Positions 16,998-28,639 are shown, numbered from the stretch's first letter. The stretch: 64,000 nt of DNA from Podocnemis expansa (GCA_007922195.1 ML682029.1:3274115-3338114); one strand, 5' to 3'. A program made the numbers and translations. Notes: a model not told the origin generated them from the letters alone.

Positions 16998-17586
16998 CCT
17001 TTTGGACCTTCTTCCCTGGGAATGGTACGGAGGCTGGGCAGTGGGGTGGCACTGTGGGAGCTGTGTGGCGGGCTGGAGGCCGGGGGGCCCTGGCACAATG
17101 TATGTGGGGCAGGGGACGGGAGCAGTCTTGGGAGTGGCGCGGGGCTGGATTGGTGCCTGTGCCCGAATCATTTTTCCCCCAAGCAACATATCCTGGTGTT
17201 CAGCCACCCAGAAGCCACAATTATTGGTGACATAAAGCAACTATGAGAATAGACCTCCTGCTACCGAGCTGGGATGGGAAGAACACAACTCTGCCATTTC
17301 TGTGTAAATCAGAGAAAAGACCTTGGAAATTCTGATACCCACCAATTAGAGCGAGGTTCGACAATAGATCCGTACGTTTAAACTTGGCGCCTAAAAAAGA
17401 CTCGACCAAACCTGTCTAGACCATTTGATGAAGAGTTTTGAAACTGCTGGTAAAGGCGCAACCTCATTTTCCCACACAGATGAAAGGTGATCTGGGATCT
17501 GCCGGTTACTGTTCCACCCAAAGCGCACTTGCTACAACTTCCTCGTTCTCAGGCATCTTTTTAAACATACTAACTTTCCCACAGAG

Positions 17587-17988
17587 GCTGTGTTCACACA
17601 CAGGGGGTTATTTCGATATGGTTGTTTCAAAACAACTTGTATCAAAATAACTCCTTATTTCGAAATAACTTAATTCGAATTAACAGTTTGTTAATTCGAA
17701 TTAAGGAAAAAAGCTCAAAGCGAAATAGCAGGTTCAGACAACAGTTATTTCAAAACAAGTCACTGTTGTTTTGAAACAACGTGTTTGCACGGTGTTGTTT
17801 TGAAACAATCGTTTCGAAACAACGTTGTTTCGTCCCCGCATGGGGTTTAACTTGTTTCGAAACAACGCTATTGTTTCGAAACAATGGGACCCGTTGTTTC
17901 GAAACAACCGTGCATTGTGTGAACAGCCTAAATCTTACTTCGAAACAACCTCTGTTGTTTCGAAATAAGAGGGCTGTGTGAACACAGC
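17587..17988. mobile_element. Inverted-repeat element packed with TTTCGAAA palindromes
   Basis: The ends are exact inverted repeats: GCTGTGTTCACACA at the left and TGTGTGAACACAGC at the right. The 5-bp flanks CAGAG match at 17582-17586 and 17989-17993. The inside repeats GTTGTTTCGAAACAAC and close variants many times. It sits directly after the probable exon 3 remnant of the TUBAL3 pseudogene. The long reading frame on the minus strand here is an artefact of the repeat. Family not identified. Confidence 0.65.
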
Positions 17989-18279
17989 CAGAGATGCTTA
18001 ACAAAATCTCACTTGTCAAACTTGGTTTGATGGAAAATGTTAAACCAAACCTAGCTGTAACTCTCACCAGGATGGTTTTCCTCAGCTGTAATAATATTAC
18101 AATGGAAGCTGTACTTGGTGCCATGTAAAACTCAAACTGTGCTCTGACTGACCCTGGTAGGAAGGAGAAGGAGGGAGAAATCCCTGGCTGTGGTGGCTGG
18201 GGAAATTTGACCAGAAACAGATCAGCAGCAGCCATGGCTACAGATTCAGCAATGATTTGACTAGGGCAATAGGACAGTC

Positions 18280-18471
18280 CAGAGTTTCTCAAACTGGGGG
18301 TTGCAAGATTGTTATGGTGGGGTTGCAAGCTGTTAGCCCCCTGTGCATGCCAGTAAAGATGAAATGGCACGCGGGGGGGTAGAGGGGGTCATCACTTTTG
18401 TGGAGAAGGGTCATCACAGCCTGAAATATTTTCAGAGGAAGGTCCCAGCAAAAAGTGTTTGAGAACCCCTG
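18280..18471. mobile_element. Short hAT-type element
   Basis: The ends CAGAGTTTCTCAAACTG and GTTTGAGAACCCCTG are standard hAT-type termini. The 8-bp flanks ggacagtc and ggatagtg agree at six positions. It is noncoding, 192 bp. Confidence 0.7.
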
Positions 18472-18984
18472 GGATAGTGGACACGGCTGCGCTTCCAGGT
18501 TTCGAAACACCACTGATCTGACACTGTGCCTCGATGAATAGCATACTCAGCAAGTGCCGTGAACATGATCATATTACCTAAAGCCCCAGCTATGCTGTGG
18601 GATTAGTCCCTGCTAAAGTAATGCACAAAGGGCTGCCAAAGTTCAGGCTGTCTGAAAGTCTGCCCTGTGTTTGAGAGAGAATTCATACACGTCAGCTGCT
18701 TGGCGGGTCTCTGGCCCGCTTGTGAAGGAATGGGGGCCTCCTTTTTGATCAGCCCATGCGTGAGTCGAAAGAAGAATGTACGCTGAGACCATACGAGTCT
18801 ATTGCACTCTGAGGTGTTCAAGCATCTGAGTGGCTTTTTGTAATGAGGTAAAATCCCTTCAAATATTCCTGAATATATTAAAAAAAAAAGTATAAAGAGC
18901 TAATAGTGACCTGCAAGGAATGGAGGATGTGGGGTTGACTTGCTTTGCTTATATACCACATGGCAAGGTCTGCCAGGGCTTTTC

Positions 18985-19108
18985 TTGCTTGTCCCAGTTT
19001 TGCAGAAGTGGGTGGGAGGTTTTGTGGCCTACGTTGTGCAGGAGGTCAGACAAGATGATCGTATTGGTCCCTTCTGACGTTAGACTCTATGAGTCTGTGA
19101 ATAACAAA
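18985..19108 (+). repeat. CR1 LINE 3' end
   Basis: The stretch 'gcaggaggtcagacaagatgatcg', then 'ggtcccttctgacgttagactctatgagtctgtgaa', is a CR1 terminal segment of the subfamily that also occurs at 39055 and 56225. Confidence 0.8.
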
Positions 19109-19516
19109 TCCGGGTTTTCTGGAGGATTTGGAAGTCGCTGAGATGCTTGGGTTTTCTCAGTTGAAGGAAAGAAAACAGTGAATTCTTGACCGTGTTGTTT
19201 TCTTCAGTTCTCTACTTCAATACTGTCATAACAAAACCAAAACAAGTTCTTAAATCACCTAATATGGGTTGGGGTGATGGTCTTCTTTCCTTTAATTGTG
19301 CTTTCTGTACGGGCTGGTTCTCCTGTTGTCCCCCGGCTTCCACTGGCAACAGGAAGTTTTCCAATTTAAGAAAAAAAATCAAAGAAAAAACCCTCGAATT
19401 CTGTCCCAGCCTTCACTCCTACAAAAGTTAAACTTCTTTTAGAACATTGTAGAAAATCAACAAGAAACATCAACTTTTCCTTTCTCTTTGATGCGTTGTC
19501 ATGACCAGGGGTTAAA

Positions 19517-19637
19517 GTAAGGGGGAATGCACCAGAAACACCATTCCAGGACCCACAATTTTTGGGCCCAGCATCCCAGGACCCCTACAAATAGAAAAAT
19601 GGGGCAGAACACAGTGTTCTGGTGCATTCCCCCTTAC
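19517..19637. repeat. Foldback repeat with perfect 21-bp arms
   Basis: Bases 19517-19537 and 19617-19637 are exact reverse complements, separated by 79 bp. The arm core (ggaatgcaccagaa) resembles a segment inside the elements at 30431 and 61782 (ggttaaagta...ggaatgcc), so this may be a derivative of that family. Confidence 0.65.
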
Positions 19638-19639
19638 CA

Positions 19640-22136
19640 GGGCCCAAGGCTTTGCTCTCCCACCCTACCTCTGGGCTGGCCCTCCCTGCCGCTAGGGCAG
19701 AACAGCTGACGCAGGAGAGGGGCAGGAGACCGTAGCCTTGCCTCTGGCCTCCCCCCCCGGGCCGGCTGTTCCCCTCCCGGGGGGCAGGGCGAGCTTGCCC
19801 AGAGGTTTGGCTCTGCTCTCCCCCTGCCCTGGGGCCAGCTGTTCTGCCCTCGGGGCGGGGAAGGGGGAAGAGGTAGCACGGCTGTGCAGCTCTGGAGGAG
19901 CGGGCCAAGGCAGGGATGAGCCTCCAGGACCCAGCCTCCTGACTCAGGGTGCGTGTGGAGGGGGCTTGCTGGGGTGTCACCGATCCACCCCTGTGCTCAC
20001 CTCTGCACTGCGGCTTCACACCCTGGACAGAGCTGGGCTGATCGCGGGAGGGGGAACGGGCTGGAGCCACCAGACCCTGCTGTTAACGCAGCACCACGGC
20101 TGGGCTTGCGGCTGCCAGGTAAGGATGGGGGTGCAGGGCAGGCTGGTTTGGGGGTGCAAAGCGGGCTGGTTTGGGAGTGCAGGGCAGGCTGGTTTGGGCT
20201 TGTGGGGTGAGGCTGGCAGCCGCTTGGTAAACCTCTGCAGCGGTGTTTGCACTGGGACTTTGTTCCAGTGTCCCATGCTGCCTTGCCTCACAGAGCCCCA
20301 CCTCATCCCAGGCACCACCCCATCAGCATCCCCACAGCCGTGCCTCATAAACCCCTCACTGGCCCCCCACTACTCCTCCTAGGCCTCTCCACCTTGCCCC
20401 TGGGACCACCCTACAAGCTGCCCACCCCGACAGCCCCCTTCTTCACCCCAAAGGGCCACTCCACCAGTCCCCCCCACTACCCAGCCTCATAGACCCCCCA
20501 CCTTGCCTCAGTGGACTTGGGGAAACCGGCTAGCACCCCTAGGCCCCAGATACCACACCGGGAACTTCTGTACTACAGGGGCTGGGACCCTTCCCCAATC
20601 ACTGTAGGCTCATAAATACTTGTTCACCCATTTATCAAAGAAATGGGTATGCCCAGCCTCACTCCTTAACACCCTCTAAAGCTCACACAACTTCAGATGA
20701 AACAAACACTAGTTTGTTGATTAGAACATAATTTTAAGTGAGTGTATAGCAGATCAATGCACAATCATTTAATAAAGGAGACAGAATTTATCACAAGCAA
20801 ATAAAAGATATAAAACACAGGTTAATCTAACAATACTATCCAGCATTACTCGCTAGCTGACTCTTTTCATTCTTACCCATAACACTGGCTGCTGGTGGTG
20901 TTCAGTGAGTCTTGGCCCTCCTGGCCATGTGGATAGACCCAGTCTTTTGGGGTTGTTTTCAAGATGGTCTTTCTCTGGCAAAAGCCTCTAACAGTTCCAA
21001 AGGTTTGTACTTGTTTTCAAATCCCTCTCCTTGTTCCTCCTTCCACCCAGATGATCATCTTTGTTCAATAAAGGTGAGAGACCTCCCCTTCTTCTGTGTT
21101 GCTGTGTGACCCTCTTTGCCCCACCTGAGCCAGGGGTCTCAATTTGCATTGCCTTCGTCATTCATGTCTCCAGCCTCCATGCTGAGAGGTAGTCCTGATG
21201 GTCCGAGCTATGTGGCGTGCCTGGAGACATGTTTCACATCTGTACACGTACTTGATGCCGCAGGAAACATGACACCACAGCAATAATGGAGGGCATGTTA
21301 CATACATAGATAAAGGAACCCCTTGCATGGCATAATTAGCACCAAACCATTCAATTTCATTGCAAAAGTGAACAGAAAAGTTACACGGATCATAGCCCGG
21401 GGGCATCACCTGACACTGGTAAACACACCTCAGTCATCTGTTCATAATTTTACATATTACGTAGCTACACACAGTTCCTCATGCTATTATTCACCAACGT
21501 GTATTATTAGTTTTTCAGGTGATACCTCACAAGGCATATTTTGTACAATGATTTTACAATAGTGTGTAGGGCATGACCACTGGGGCATATTTCATACAGT
21601 ATTTGCCCAGTGGTGTTTGGGAAACTTTTGCCAATCCGTTCAAAGTCCTAGACCAATGGGGGATGATTTTGTAACATCTTCAGCATGGCTAATAAAGCTA
21701 AGCTGAAACTCCGTTGGGAACTGACTATTTCAGGCCTCCAGACATGTCTGAGCCGCAGGCTTCCTCCCACCCTCACACAGGGTGTGTTTTCTGGTTACTC
21801 TTAAATGATGAGTTCCAACGTTCATTAGTCTAAAATAAAATTGTTTGTGAGTGGGTGATAACATGATAGTCAGGGCTGGATCAAAACTTTGACTTTAGGG
21901 GCCACAGCCTGAGGCCTTAGCCTAAAAGGGGGCACCACAACCCCACCAAAGTCTGGCCCTGGCCAAGCGGCATGCTGCCAATGCCCGCCATCAGCCTGCC
22001 TGCCCTGTCCCCGGGCTGGCTGCTCTGCTGTAGACCAGCTAGCCCAGGAGTGGGGCAGGAGACCCACAGACCGTGGACTCTGACCTGAGAGCTGCCCTGG
22101 GAGGCGGCTGGTCTGCATGCAGCAGACTCCACCCAA
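19640..22136. other. Gene-free, GC-rich then retroelement-like DNA
   Basis: 19.64-20.5 kb is GC-rich with long frames on both strands and no recognisable protein. Short tandem repeats lie at 20125-20205. About 20.64-21.78 kb has features of an old retroelement (A-rich 'aataaaggagacagaatttatcac' and 'gcaaataaaagatataaaac'), but I could not find paired terminal repeats or polymerase motifs. A decayed hAT-like start (cagggctggatcaaa) lies near 21882. Confidence 0.35.
20125..20205 (+). repeat. Short tandem repeat, unit about 22-24 bp
   Basis: About three imperfect units of the form ggctggtttggg plus a variable gtgcagggca/gtgcaaagcg. The same short motif gives the repetitive frames on both strands here. 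Likely a minisatellite. Confidence 0.6.
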
Positions 22137-22529
22137 TGTTCCCTCTAATTTTTTGCAAGCTGTGTGCACAAAAAAATTTCTTTTAGACTCATAGACTCTA
22201 TGGTCAGAAGGGACCAATATGATCATCTAGTGCAAATTTTCAGAAGCACTGTCCAAATTTGTGCACACTCCAGTGAGTGGGGTCAAACTTGGGAGCACAA
22301 TGAAGCAAGTGAGTAGGATGCAAATAATAGCTAAGTTTTATTTTGATAGGGTGATGTCACTGATTTTATAAATTACAAAACCTTATTTGAAACATGCTAC
22401 TTGAAACCACCTTCTGAAAGGAACATAAAAATATTAGCACTTGAATTTTTTTGTGCACACTTTACTTTGTTGTGTGCAGGGGTTTCATGACCTGTGTGCA
22501 CGCACATGCGCACAGCTTAGAGGGAACAT
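22137..22529. mobile_element. Inverted-repeat element ending ATGTTCCCTCTAA, with CR1 inside
   Basis: ATGTTCCCTCTAA at the left is the exact reverse complement of TTAGAGGGAACAT at the right. The inside carries 'gtgtgcacaaaaaaatttc' and matches the shorter relative at 60859. A CR1 3' tip (actcatagactctatggtcagaagggacc, minus strand) was inserted at about 22186-22236. No clear target duplication. Confidence 0.6.
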
Positions 22530-25500
22530 ACCTCCTCCCTCCCTGCAGCACCATTAGGTTGAGGGCCCTGGACACACACCTAGCACCCCCTGCCCACCAG
22601 CACTGGCCATGCTGGGCTGTGGACTCCTCTCAGCCCTGGATCTTACTCCCCCAGTACCAGCCAGGCCACCCCGGCCAGCAGCTGGCCACAAGACACCCCA
22701 GGGCTACACCCCAGGGCTACAACATGGCCAAGAACATCTCTGCTGTTAAAAGCTTACAGTCTAAGTAGAACAGACCTCCTTTGTGGGGAGACAGGAAACA
22801 TCTTTATCTCCAGTTTATAGGCAGGGATCCGGGTATGAAGACAGCAGCCCTTTGGAAACTCCAGCTTGAGCACATTCAACCTGCCCTTGTTCTCTTCATT
22901 GGCTTTGCATAGCCTCGTGAGTCGAGTTTGAGTTCTTGGTCTTTTATCTTCCAGGTGCTCCATGAGCTGGTCCCAGTGTAGCTAAAAGAGCCTAACGCTG
23001 TAGAACGAGGACCGTAGTCAGTAGCTCCCCTCCTCTGGCTCAGTGCAACTTTCAGCTAGACGGGGGAAGCTCCTCTGTGCAGGAGGAAGCATCTTCTCGG
23101 GGTCCGGTCCTGTGGGACAGTGGACTGACCCTTCCACCCTCCGAGCTGAGGGCCATCACAAACCTCCCTCCCTTCCTGCCAAGTGTCAGGGGCATTTCTT
23201 TGACCTTGCTGTAAGGCGGCACTCTCAAAGTTAACACTTACATTTTTAAATCAGCAGGAGTGTGCAGAAGAATTTAAATTCAGTCCCTTTTGGAGGAGCA
23301 CACCAAGCCCCAGGGAAGCAAAGGAGCTGAAGTGAATTGCCCAAGGTTTTCCGTTTGGGTCAGGGCTGGTGGCCGATCTCAGACGGGACCTCCAGAGATA
23401 ACAACGAGGCAAAGCACAGACTGGTATGGTCATGTCAGTGTAAGGCACCATTTATTGCTGTCAGTGATGACGCGAAGATTGCCTTCTGGCCAGAGTGATG
23501 CAGTATCGTATGCAGTTGACATATCAGATAAAGAACAGAATTTCCTCTCTTCTCCAGGTCCAATCAGGGACAATTACTAAGACATCAGATGAGTGCTGGC
23601 GATGGATGGATTCGGGTCAGGCTGACCCGGTTGTCTCAGGAATCGATTTCTGCAGTAGATTACTGATTAAGTGACATCACACTGAGAAATGTGCTGATCA
23701 CTTTTCAAGCTGAAAGGTAACGGAGACTGCTTTCCTCTCCCTGGCTCAGCAATGCAGTGTTTCCTGACGGTGAGTGGGTTTTCATGCTATGGTGCCCAGG
23801 GGTAGCAGGCTGTAACAATGCAACACCCAAACATTCATGTCTCTTCCATGGTATGCTCTACAGCCCCCTTCATCCTGAAAAAGCCCAAAGCCCTTTAAAG
23901 CAGATGTACCTCATGAGGGAAAGCAGCAGCCTTTGGGATTGATAGTGGCAGCTACCAGCACACAGCAGGCTGTGGAAGCATGGGGACAGTGGAAATGTCA
24001 GGCCAGAGAACCAGAGACAAATCCAGTGTTTATACGAAGTGCAATGGCGCATTTGGCATCAAATCAGCAACGCCTTGGGCTGTTCGACCTTAAGACTGGA
24101 GCAGTAACAATAATAGCAGGTTACTATACAGCCCTTTCCACCATAGATCTCAAAGCACTTTACAAAGAAGTATTACTATATTCCCATCTGCAAGACGGGG
24201 AAACTGAGGCACAGGGCAGGAAGTGATTTGCCTACGGTCACCGAGTAGTGTAGTGGCAGAGCCAGGAATGGAATGCAGCTTTCCCAAATCTCAGCCCAGA
24301 GTCTGGCGCACTGTCATTTTGGTTCCTTTCACAGTCAATGGATTTAGCCTCTGCGGGCTAAGTTAGTGCTACAGAGATTTAAAGCACCTAAGCATTTCAG
24401 AACGGGGGCTAGGTAATCCCACCACAGCAGTTTAGACTTAGGACCTTCAGTAATATAACATACACCTCCGTCCCTGGAGCTACAGGAGTAATTCTGCTAA
24501 TAAGTAGCAGTAGTAGGCTGTTATCCTCTAGTGAACCAACCAGTGGAGACGGACGTAACACACCGTTCTGAGGCTGTTACCCAGGGATCAGTAAACAGAC
24601 CCACCACGTCACCTCCACGGTGACAGCCCTCAGTGGTGGGCTGAGCGACAGCCCTGATCTTGCAGCAAGTCAGAGGGGTCCAATTCTGCAGTGCTCATTG
24701 TGAGCCGGGGGCCAGCTCTCATCAATCTGCTGGCAATGTTTGCAGATCACCTCAGATCCGTTGCAATGCAGCAGCGCCAGGATGGATGGCGCCCCAGGGC
24801 TTCAGCCTCTGCTCACTGCAGAAACAGGGACCAACAGCCAAAGCACTGCATGCAAAGAGGGGCTACTACGCTACAGACTGGGACCGCCTATTTCTGGTAC
24901 ATATGTCGTTTCTTTTACTGTACTCATAGCCTGGAAGCTCAGACAGGACCATCACACTTGTCTAGTCTGACCTCGTGCATGCTGCAGACCACGCACCCTC
25001 TCCTATAATAGATGCATATCCTCTGACTGAGTTACTACCAACCTCAACTCTTGATTTAAAGACTTCAAATTAGAGAGAACCGACCATTACATTAGTTTAA
25101 CATGTCCCTGTACTTCAGAAGAAAGTGAATCCCCTCACCCAGGCTCTCTGCCAATCTGACTGGGAAGAAAATTCTTTCCTGTCCCCCAAATTTGGTGATC
25201 AGCTAAACCTGAACATGGGGAGAAGACCCACCAGCCAGACCCCAGGGAACGCATTCTCTCTAGTAACTCGGAGCTCTCCCCACCTAGTGTCCCACCAGCA
25301 GCCGTAGTCTCCAAATTCCTCCCCATCGTTGTATTTATCCTCACAGCCCCCCAGAAGGTAGGCCAGTGATATCCTCCCCATTCCAGAGATGGGCTAATGA
25401 GACACAAGGACTCAGAGCCTCAAAACTTTTAAGTGCCTAATTCCCTTTGAAATCAATAAGGCACTTAAATCCCTTGGAGGATCTGGGGCCCAAGTGACTT

Positions 25501-25887
25501 GCCCAAAGTCACATGGGAAGTGCGTGGTGGAACAGGCCTCCCTCGTTCTAATCACTGCCGTGCCTTTCAGCTCAGGAGCATCCAATTTATCTTCAAAGGC
25601 AACAGCTAGGAGAATGGAAAAACCACTGTACCCCTAGGAATACATGGAGAGACGCTTTATGGTCTCTGACACCCTCCGCCAAGGGGCTCTGCAGCTTTAA
25701 ATTTGCAAGCAGCCTCTTCTTCCAGAAGAGCCACTGTTAAGCAGGCTATAAAGGTCCAATGAGCAGCAAAGCAAAAGTCTCCAAAGCTGCTTGTAAGAAA
25801 GTGCTCAGACTCTGTTGCTATGGTAGGCTTTTGCACATGAGGGTGTGGGTCAGCACTCGGCAGGGGAACAAGCTGGATGCTGTAAAG
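22530..25887. other. Gene-free region with old SINE and LINE fragments
   Basis: Recognised: a MIR at 24110-24320 ('aaagcactttacaaagaag', 'ggggaaactgaggcacaggg', 'tggcagagccaggaatgg'), a CR1/L3-type fragment at about 24935-25190 (minus strand, 'cttgtctagtctgacctcgtgcatg', 'ttgatttaaagacttcaaat') and MIR-like pieces near 23290 and 25480-25590. Nothing else was assigned. Confidence 0.55.
24110..24320 (+). repeat. MIR SINE
   Basis: This is a well-kept MIR core: 'gatctcaaagcactttacaaag', 'cccatctgcaagacggggaaactgaggcac', 'gaagtgatttgcctacggtcac' and 'ggcagagccaggaatggaatgcag' follow in the expected order. Confidence 0.75.
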
Positions 25888-26059
25888 CAAAGGTCTCGGA
25901 CTCAAATCGCCACGAGGGCCACATGAGGATTAGTACATTAGCCTGAGGGCTGCACCACTGAAACCTTTTCATACAATGATATTGCAAATATTGGTAACGA
26001 TCGTGTCATTGCAGGCTGCAGAAAATGCGGCCCGTGGACCATGTGTTTTGAGACCCCTG
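25888..26059. mobile_element. hAT-type element, perfect 8-bp target duplication
   Basis: The ends are CAAAGGTCTCGGACTCAAA and GTTTTGAGACCCCTG. Identical flanks ctgtaaag lie at 25880-25887 and 26060-26067. Same family as 41772-41959 and the fragment at 16223, in reverse orientation. Noncoding. Confidence 0.85.
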
Positions 26060-26067
26060 CTGTAAAG

Positions 26068-27805
26068 TGTCTGGCTGCACGTGCTGTGTTGATTTCTTGC
26101 AGCGTGCTAGTGCAAGTGGCTGTTTTGGAGGGTGTTTTTTGGAAGGGTTTGTAGCTTATTAAGGGAGTGTTCCTTATAAGTCTAGCTTTACCTCTGAGTA
26201 TCTTGCTTCCCTTTCAGACCTGATGAAACGTTGCTCACGATGGTGTAATCTGCTAAGGTCTAGGTGGTTTTAGCTGGCTGACTGGCTTGCTTTCCCCTTT
26301 AAACCTCCTACTTCAGTGACAGCTTCTCAGGCTGTGAGACTGAAATGATACTGCCTGTATAGAATTCAGGGACCCTTCATCTGGGTTTTGCCCCTTAGGT
26401 ATGAAGATCCAAAAGCACAGATTTCTACCACTTAAGCTAAACGAGTGCCTCCGTTGACAGGTGACGGGGGCTGCAGTAGTAATCTATTCTCCTCTAGCTG
26501 GTGGCCCTCCAGAAAGTGTTGTGCTTTGGTAAAATATAAATGTGTGGCGATGCACAGGGAGAGATTAAGGGGTGTGCTTAGGAGGGAAAACTTCTAAGGA
26601 ACGTGCCAGGAATTGAACCACTTCCTTTAACCCAAGGACCCGTCCTTCCTCCTCACAAGCTAGCACATTTTATAAACACTTTCCTTCTTGCACTCTCAAA
26701 CCAACACAGTGACACTTATTTTTGTTTTTCGCCACTAGATGATGCTAGTGAAGTGGGGAAAAATCTTTTTAAATGTTTGTTTGGTAGCTGCACGCTGACG
26801 GTGTTCCTAAGGGCTGAACACGAAGGAGTGATTGAAATTTTAGAAGTGGGTTTGGATGTTGCTTTGAGCCAGCTTCTCTGTTGCGTTCTGCATAGGTTCT
26901 TAGGCCGTGCTCGTCCTCACAGTTCATTAAGCTAGAGGATTAACAGCTCTCAGGTGCGTGCCCTCTCTGTAGGGGGAAAGGTATGTGCAGAGGAGTGTGT
27001 GTGTTGGAAGTTTTATTTAGTTTTTTGCACATGAACACCAGCTGCTTCACTTGTTTGTCAGAAAAGGCTATTGAAGAAATGCGCCTTGCACTTGGAGTAG
27101 AAGGTGGTGAAATTTGGCATCCCCCTGGTTCCAGGGAGAGTTAATTCCATGGTCTTGGTTCAGCCGTTGAGCAAGTTGTGTTCCCTGCACAAATCAGATT
27201 TGTAGTCATTGCATAGACTAGCGATCTTGTTGCACACCCTCCACCTGGTGACAGTGCAGCTCTTCATTTGTATTTTGGTGATGCTCAGAGGAGCTGACTG
27301 AGGTCAAGGTCTCATTGTGCTAGCTCCTGGGCAGACAAACCAGACTATCTTTGCTCTGAAGCACATGCAATCTAAAACACCCAAATGATGGAGGGGAAAC
27401 TGAGGCACAGCGTGGTCATGTGGCTGAGTCAGGATTAGAAACTAGGTTTCCTGATTCCTAATCCCGTCTCTCCCTCCTGAATAGACCATGAGCCCCACAC
27501 AGCCCTTTGTTAATGGGAGTCTTCAGTTAAGGTCCTCTGAGGTCAGTCAGTCAGTGCTTTATTCCTTGCCATGGGAGGTGGCTGTATTTAATTAGAGGTA
27601 TTAAGGAAACAGCCAATCCAGTGAGAAGCTCAGCTGATGCAGCACTAATGACTTCAGATGCTCACCTCTTATTAAAGCCTTCTCGTTACCTAATTCACCA
27701 TGACCAGCCTAGCGAGTGATTCACTGGTCATGGTGGGTGCTCCTCATAGTCAGGGTCTAGTGAAGAGGTGGTGGGTCAACTACATATCGGAAGATGGGGC
27801 TATAC
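26068..27805. other. Gene-free region
   Basis: A MIR-like fragment at about 27280-27480 ('gaggggaaactgaggcacagcg', 'gtcaggattagaaactaggtttcctg') is the only repeat recognised. The 110-residue frame at 26603 resembles nothing I know. Confidence 0.4.
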
Positions 27806-28099
27806 CAGTGTTTTTCAAACGGCGTTTGTGGAACGCTGGTGGTCCTCAGACATAGTGCAGGTTTTCCATAACCAACTCTGATCCCCCCTTGTGTGGGGCC
27901 TGGGTAGGGAAGGGGAGGAGCTTCCAGGTACACGGGGAGAAGATGTCGATAATGCACGCCTGGAAGCTTTGCTGTGACAGAGGCATTTACCTTCAGCCAC
28001 TGCTACCAGCTTTTCTGAGAATATTTTCATCAAGCGTTCCACATAAAGTCATTTATACCTTTAGGTGTTCCCCCATCCACTAAAGGATGAGAAACACTG
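27806..28099. mobile_element. hAT-type element, 294 bp
   Basis: The ends are CAGTGTTTTTCAAAC and GATGAGAAACACTG. The 8-bp flanks ggctatac and gtctacac agree at six positions. Noncoding. Confidence 0.65.
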
Positions 28100-28313
28100 G
28101 TCTACACTGACCCTGTGCTAGTGCAATTTATGCTCAGGTTGGCCAGCTGAGACCCACGTAGCAGGAAAAAGTCTAACAGGAGAGCGTAAGTTCAAGTTTC
28201 TCTCTTCCACACAGGTTAATGGACAGATCTTAACTGTGTTGTGCCGACAGGAAATGCATTCCCATCGACACAGCGTTACGCCACTTGAGGTGATGGTTTT
28301 ATTTAGTTGATCT

Positions 28314-28358
28314 CCAGATCAACTTAGTGGTTATTAACTGACCGCTAAGTTGATCTGG
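28314..28358. repeat. Hairpin: 18-bp stem, 9-nt loop
   Basis: CCAGATCAACTTAGTGGT pairs with ACCGCTAAGTTGATCTGG with one mismatch around the loop tattaactg. It may be the core of a short transposon or a structured transcript; nothing shows transcription. Confidence 0.55.
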
Positions 28359-28639
28359 AAGGATTGACCGGAAGGCAGCAAATTCGCCGCCATCAGTCAG
28401 GGCAGGCTCAAGGGGCTGTGATGCCCGGAGCCAGCTTTTGTGGCTCCCTGTGGAGTGGGGGTACCTGGCCTCCGCTCCAGGTTGGCTCGCCTGACCCCAC
28501 AGTGGGGATCAGTCTCCCCCGTCCCTCCCCTGGGCCAGCTGTTGCTGCGGTGTGAGAAAGCAGAGTTCACCCCATTGTTGCCAGCACCCCACTGCACCCC
28601 CAAAAGGGGGGCAGGCTGACCAAGTTCGTGATTGACGTG

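Larger units (their letters stand above)
15130..17540 (+). pseudogene. TUBAL3 pseudogene: exon 2 and probable exon 3 remnants
   Basis: This is a second, decayed TUBAL3 in the opposite orientation to the intact gene. The exon 2 remnant starts at 15130 after a pyrimidine tract and CAG acceptor, just where the real exon starts. One frame reads REHISVHTGQT; after a frameshift it reads GKACWALCHLEHGIQP, then EIICLKKSLGSTDSSF, sharing IIC, KSLG and DSSF with the local gene. An hAT element interrupts it at 15270-16997. The end returns near 17181-17226 as KQHILVFSHPEATIIG beside a GT donor, after about 140 extra bases. After about 250 bp, a CACAG acceptor and a remnant from 17480 include CRLLFHP, with an in-frame stop. 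Retained splice sites mean duplicated genomic DNA, not a retrocopy. Exon 2 is firm; exon 3 is moderate; exon 4 was not found. Confidence 0.75.

Noticed and set aside
17989..18280. Exon 4 of the TUBAL3 pseudogene
   Set aside because: I searched by eye for [14 protein letters not shown] and [10 protein letters not shown] equivalents downstream of the exon 3 remnant and found none.
17750..18370. 206-residue minus-strand reading frame
   Set aside because: Half of it is translation of the TTTCGAAA palindrome array and the rest enters an hAT element. The repeated RNN/SKQ text is an artefact of the repeat.
19738..20382. 214-residue plus-strand frame in GC-rich DNA
   Set aside because: There are mirrored frames on the opposite strand, low-complexity Pro/Gly/Leu content, tandem repeats and no known domain. 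GC-rich DNA has few stops.
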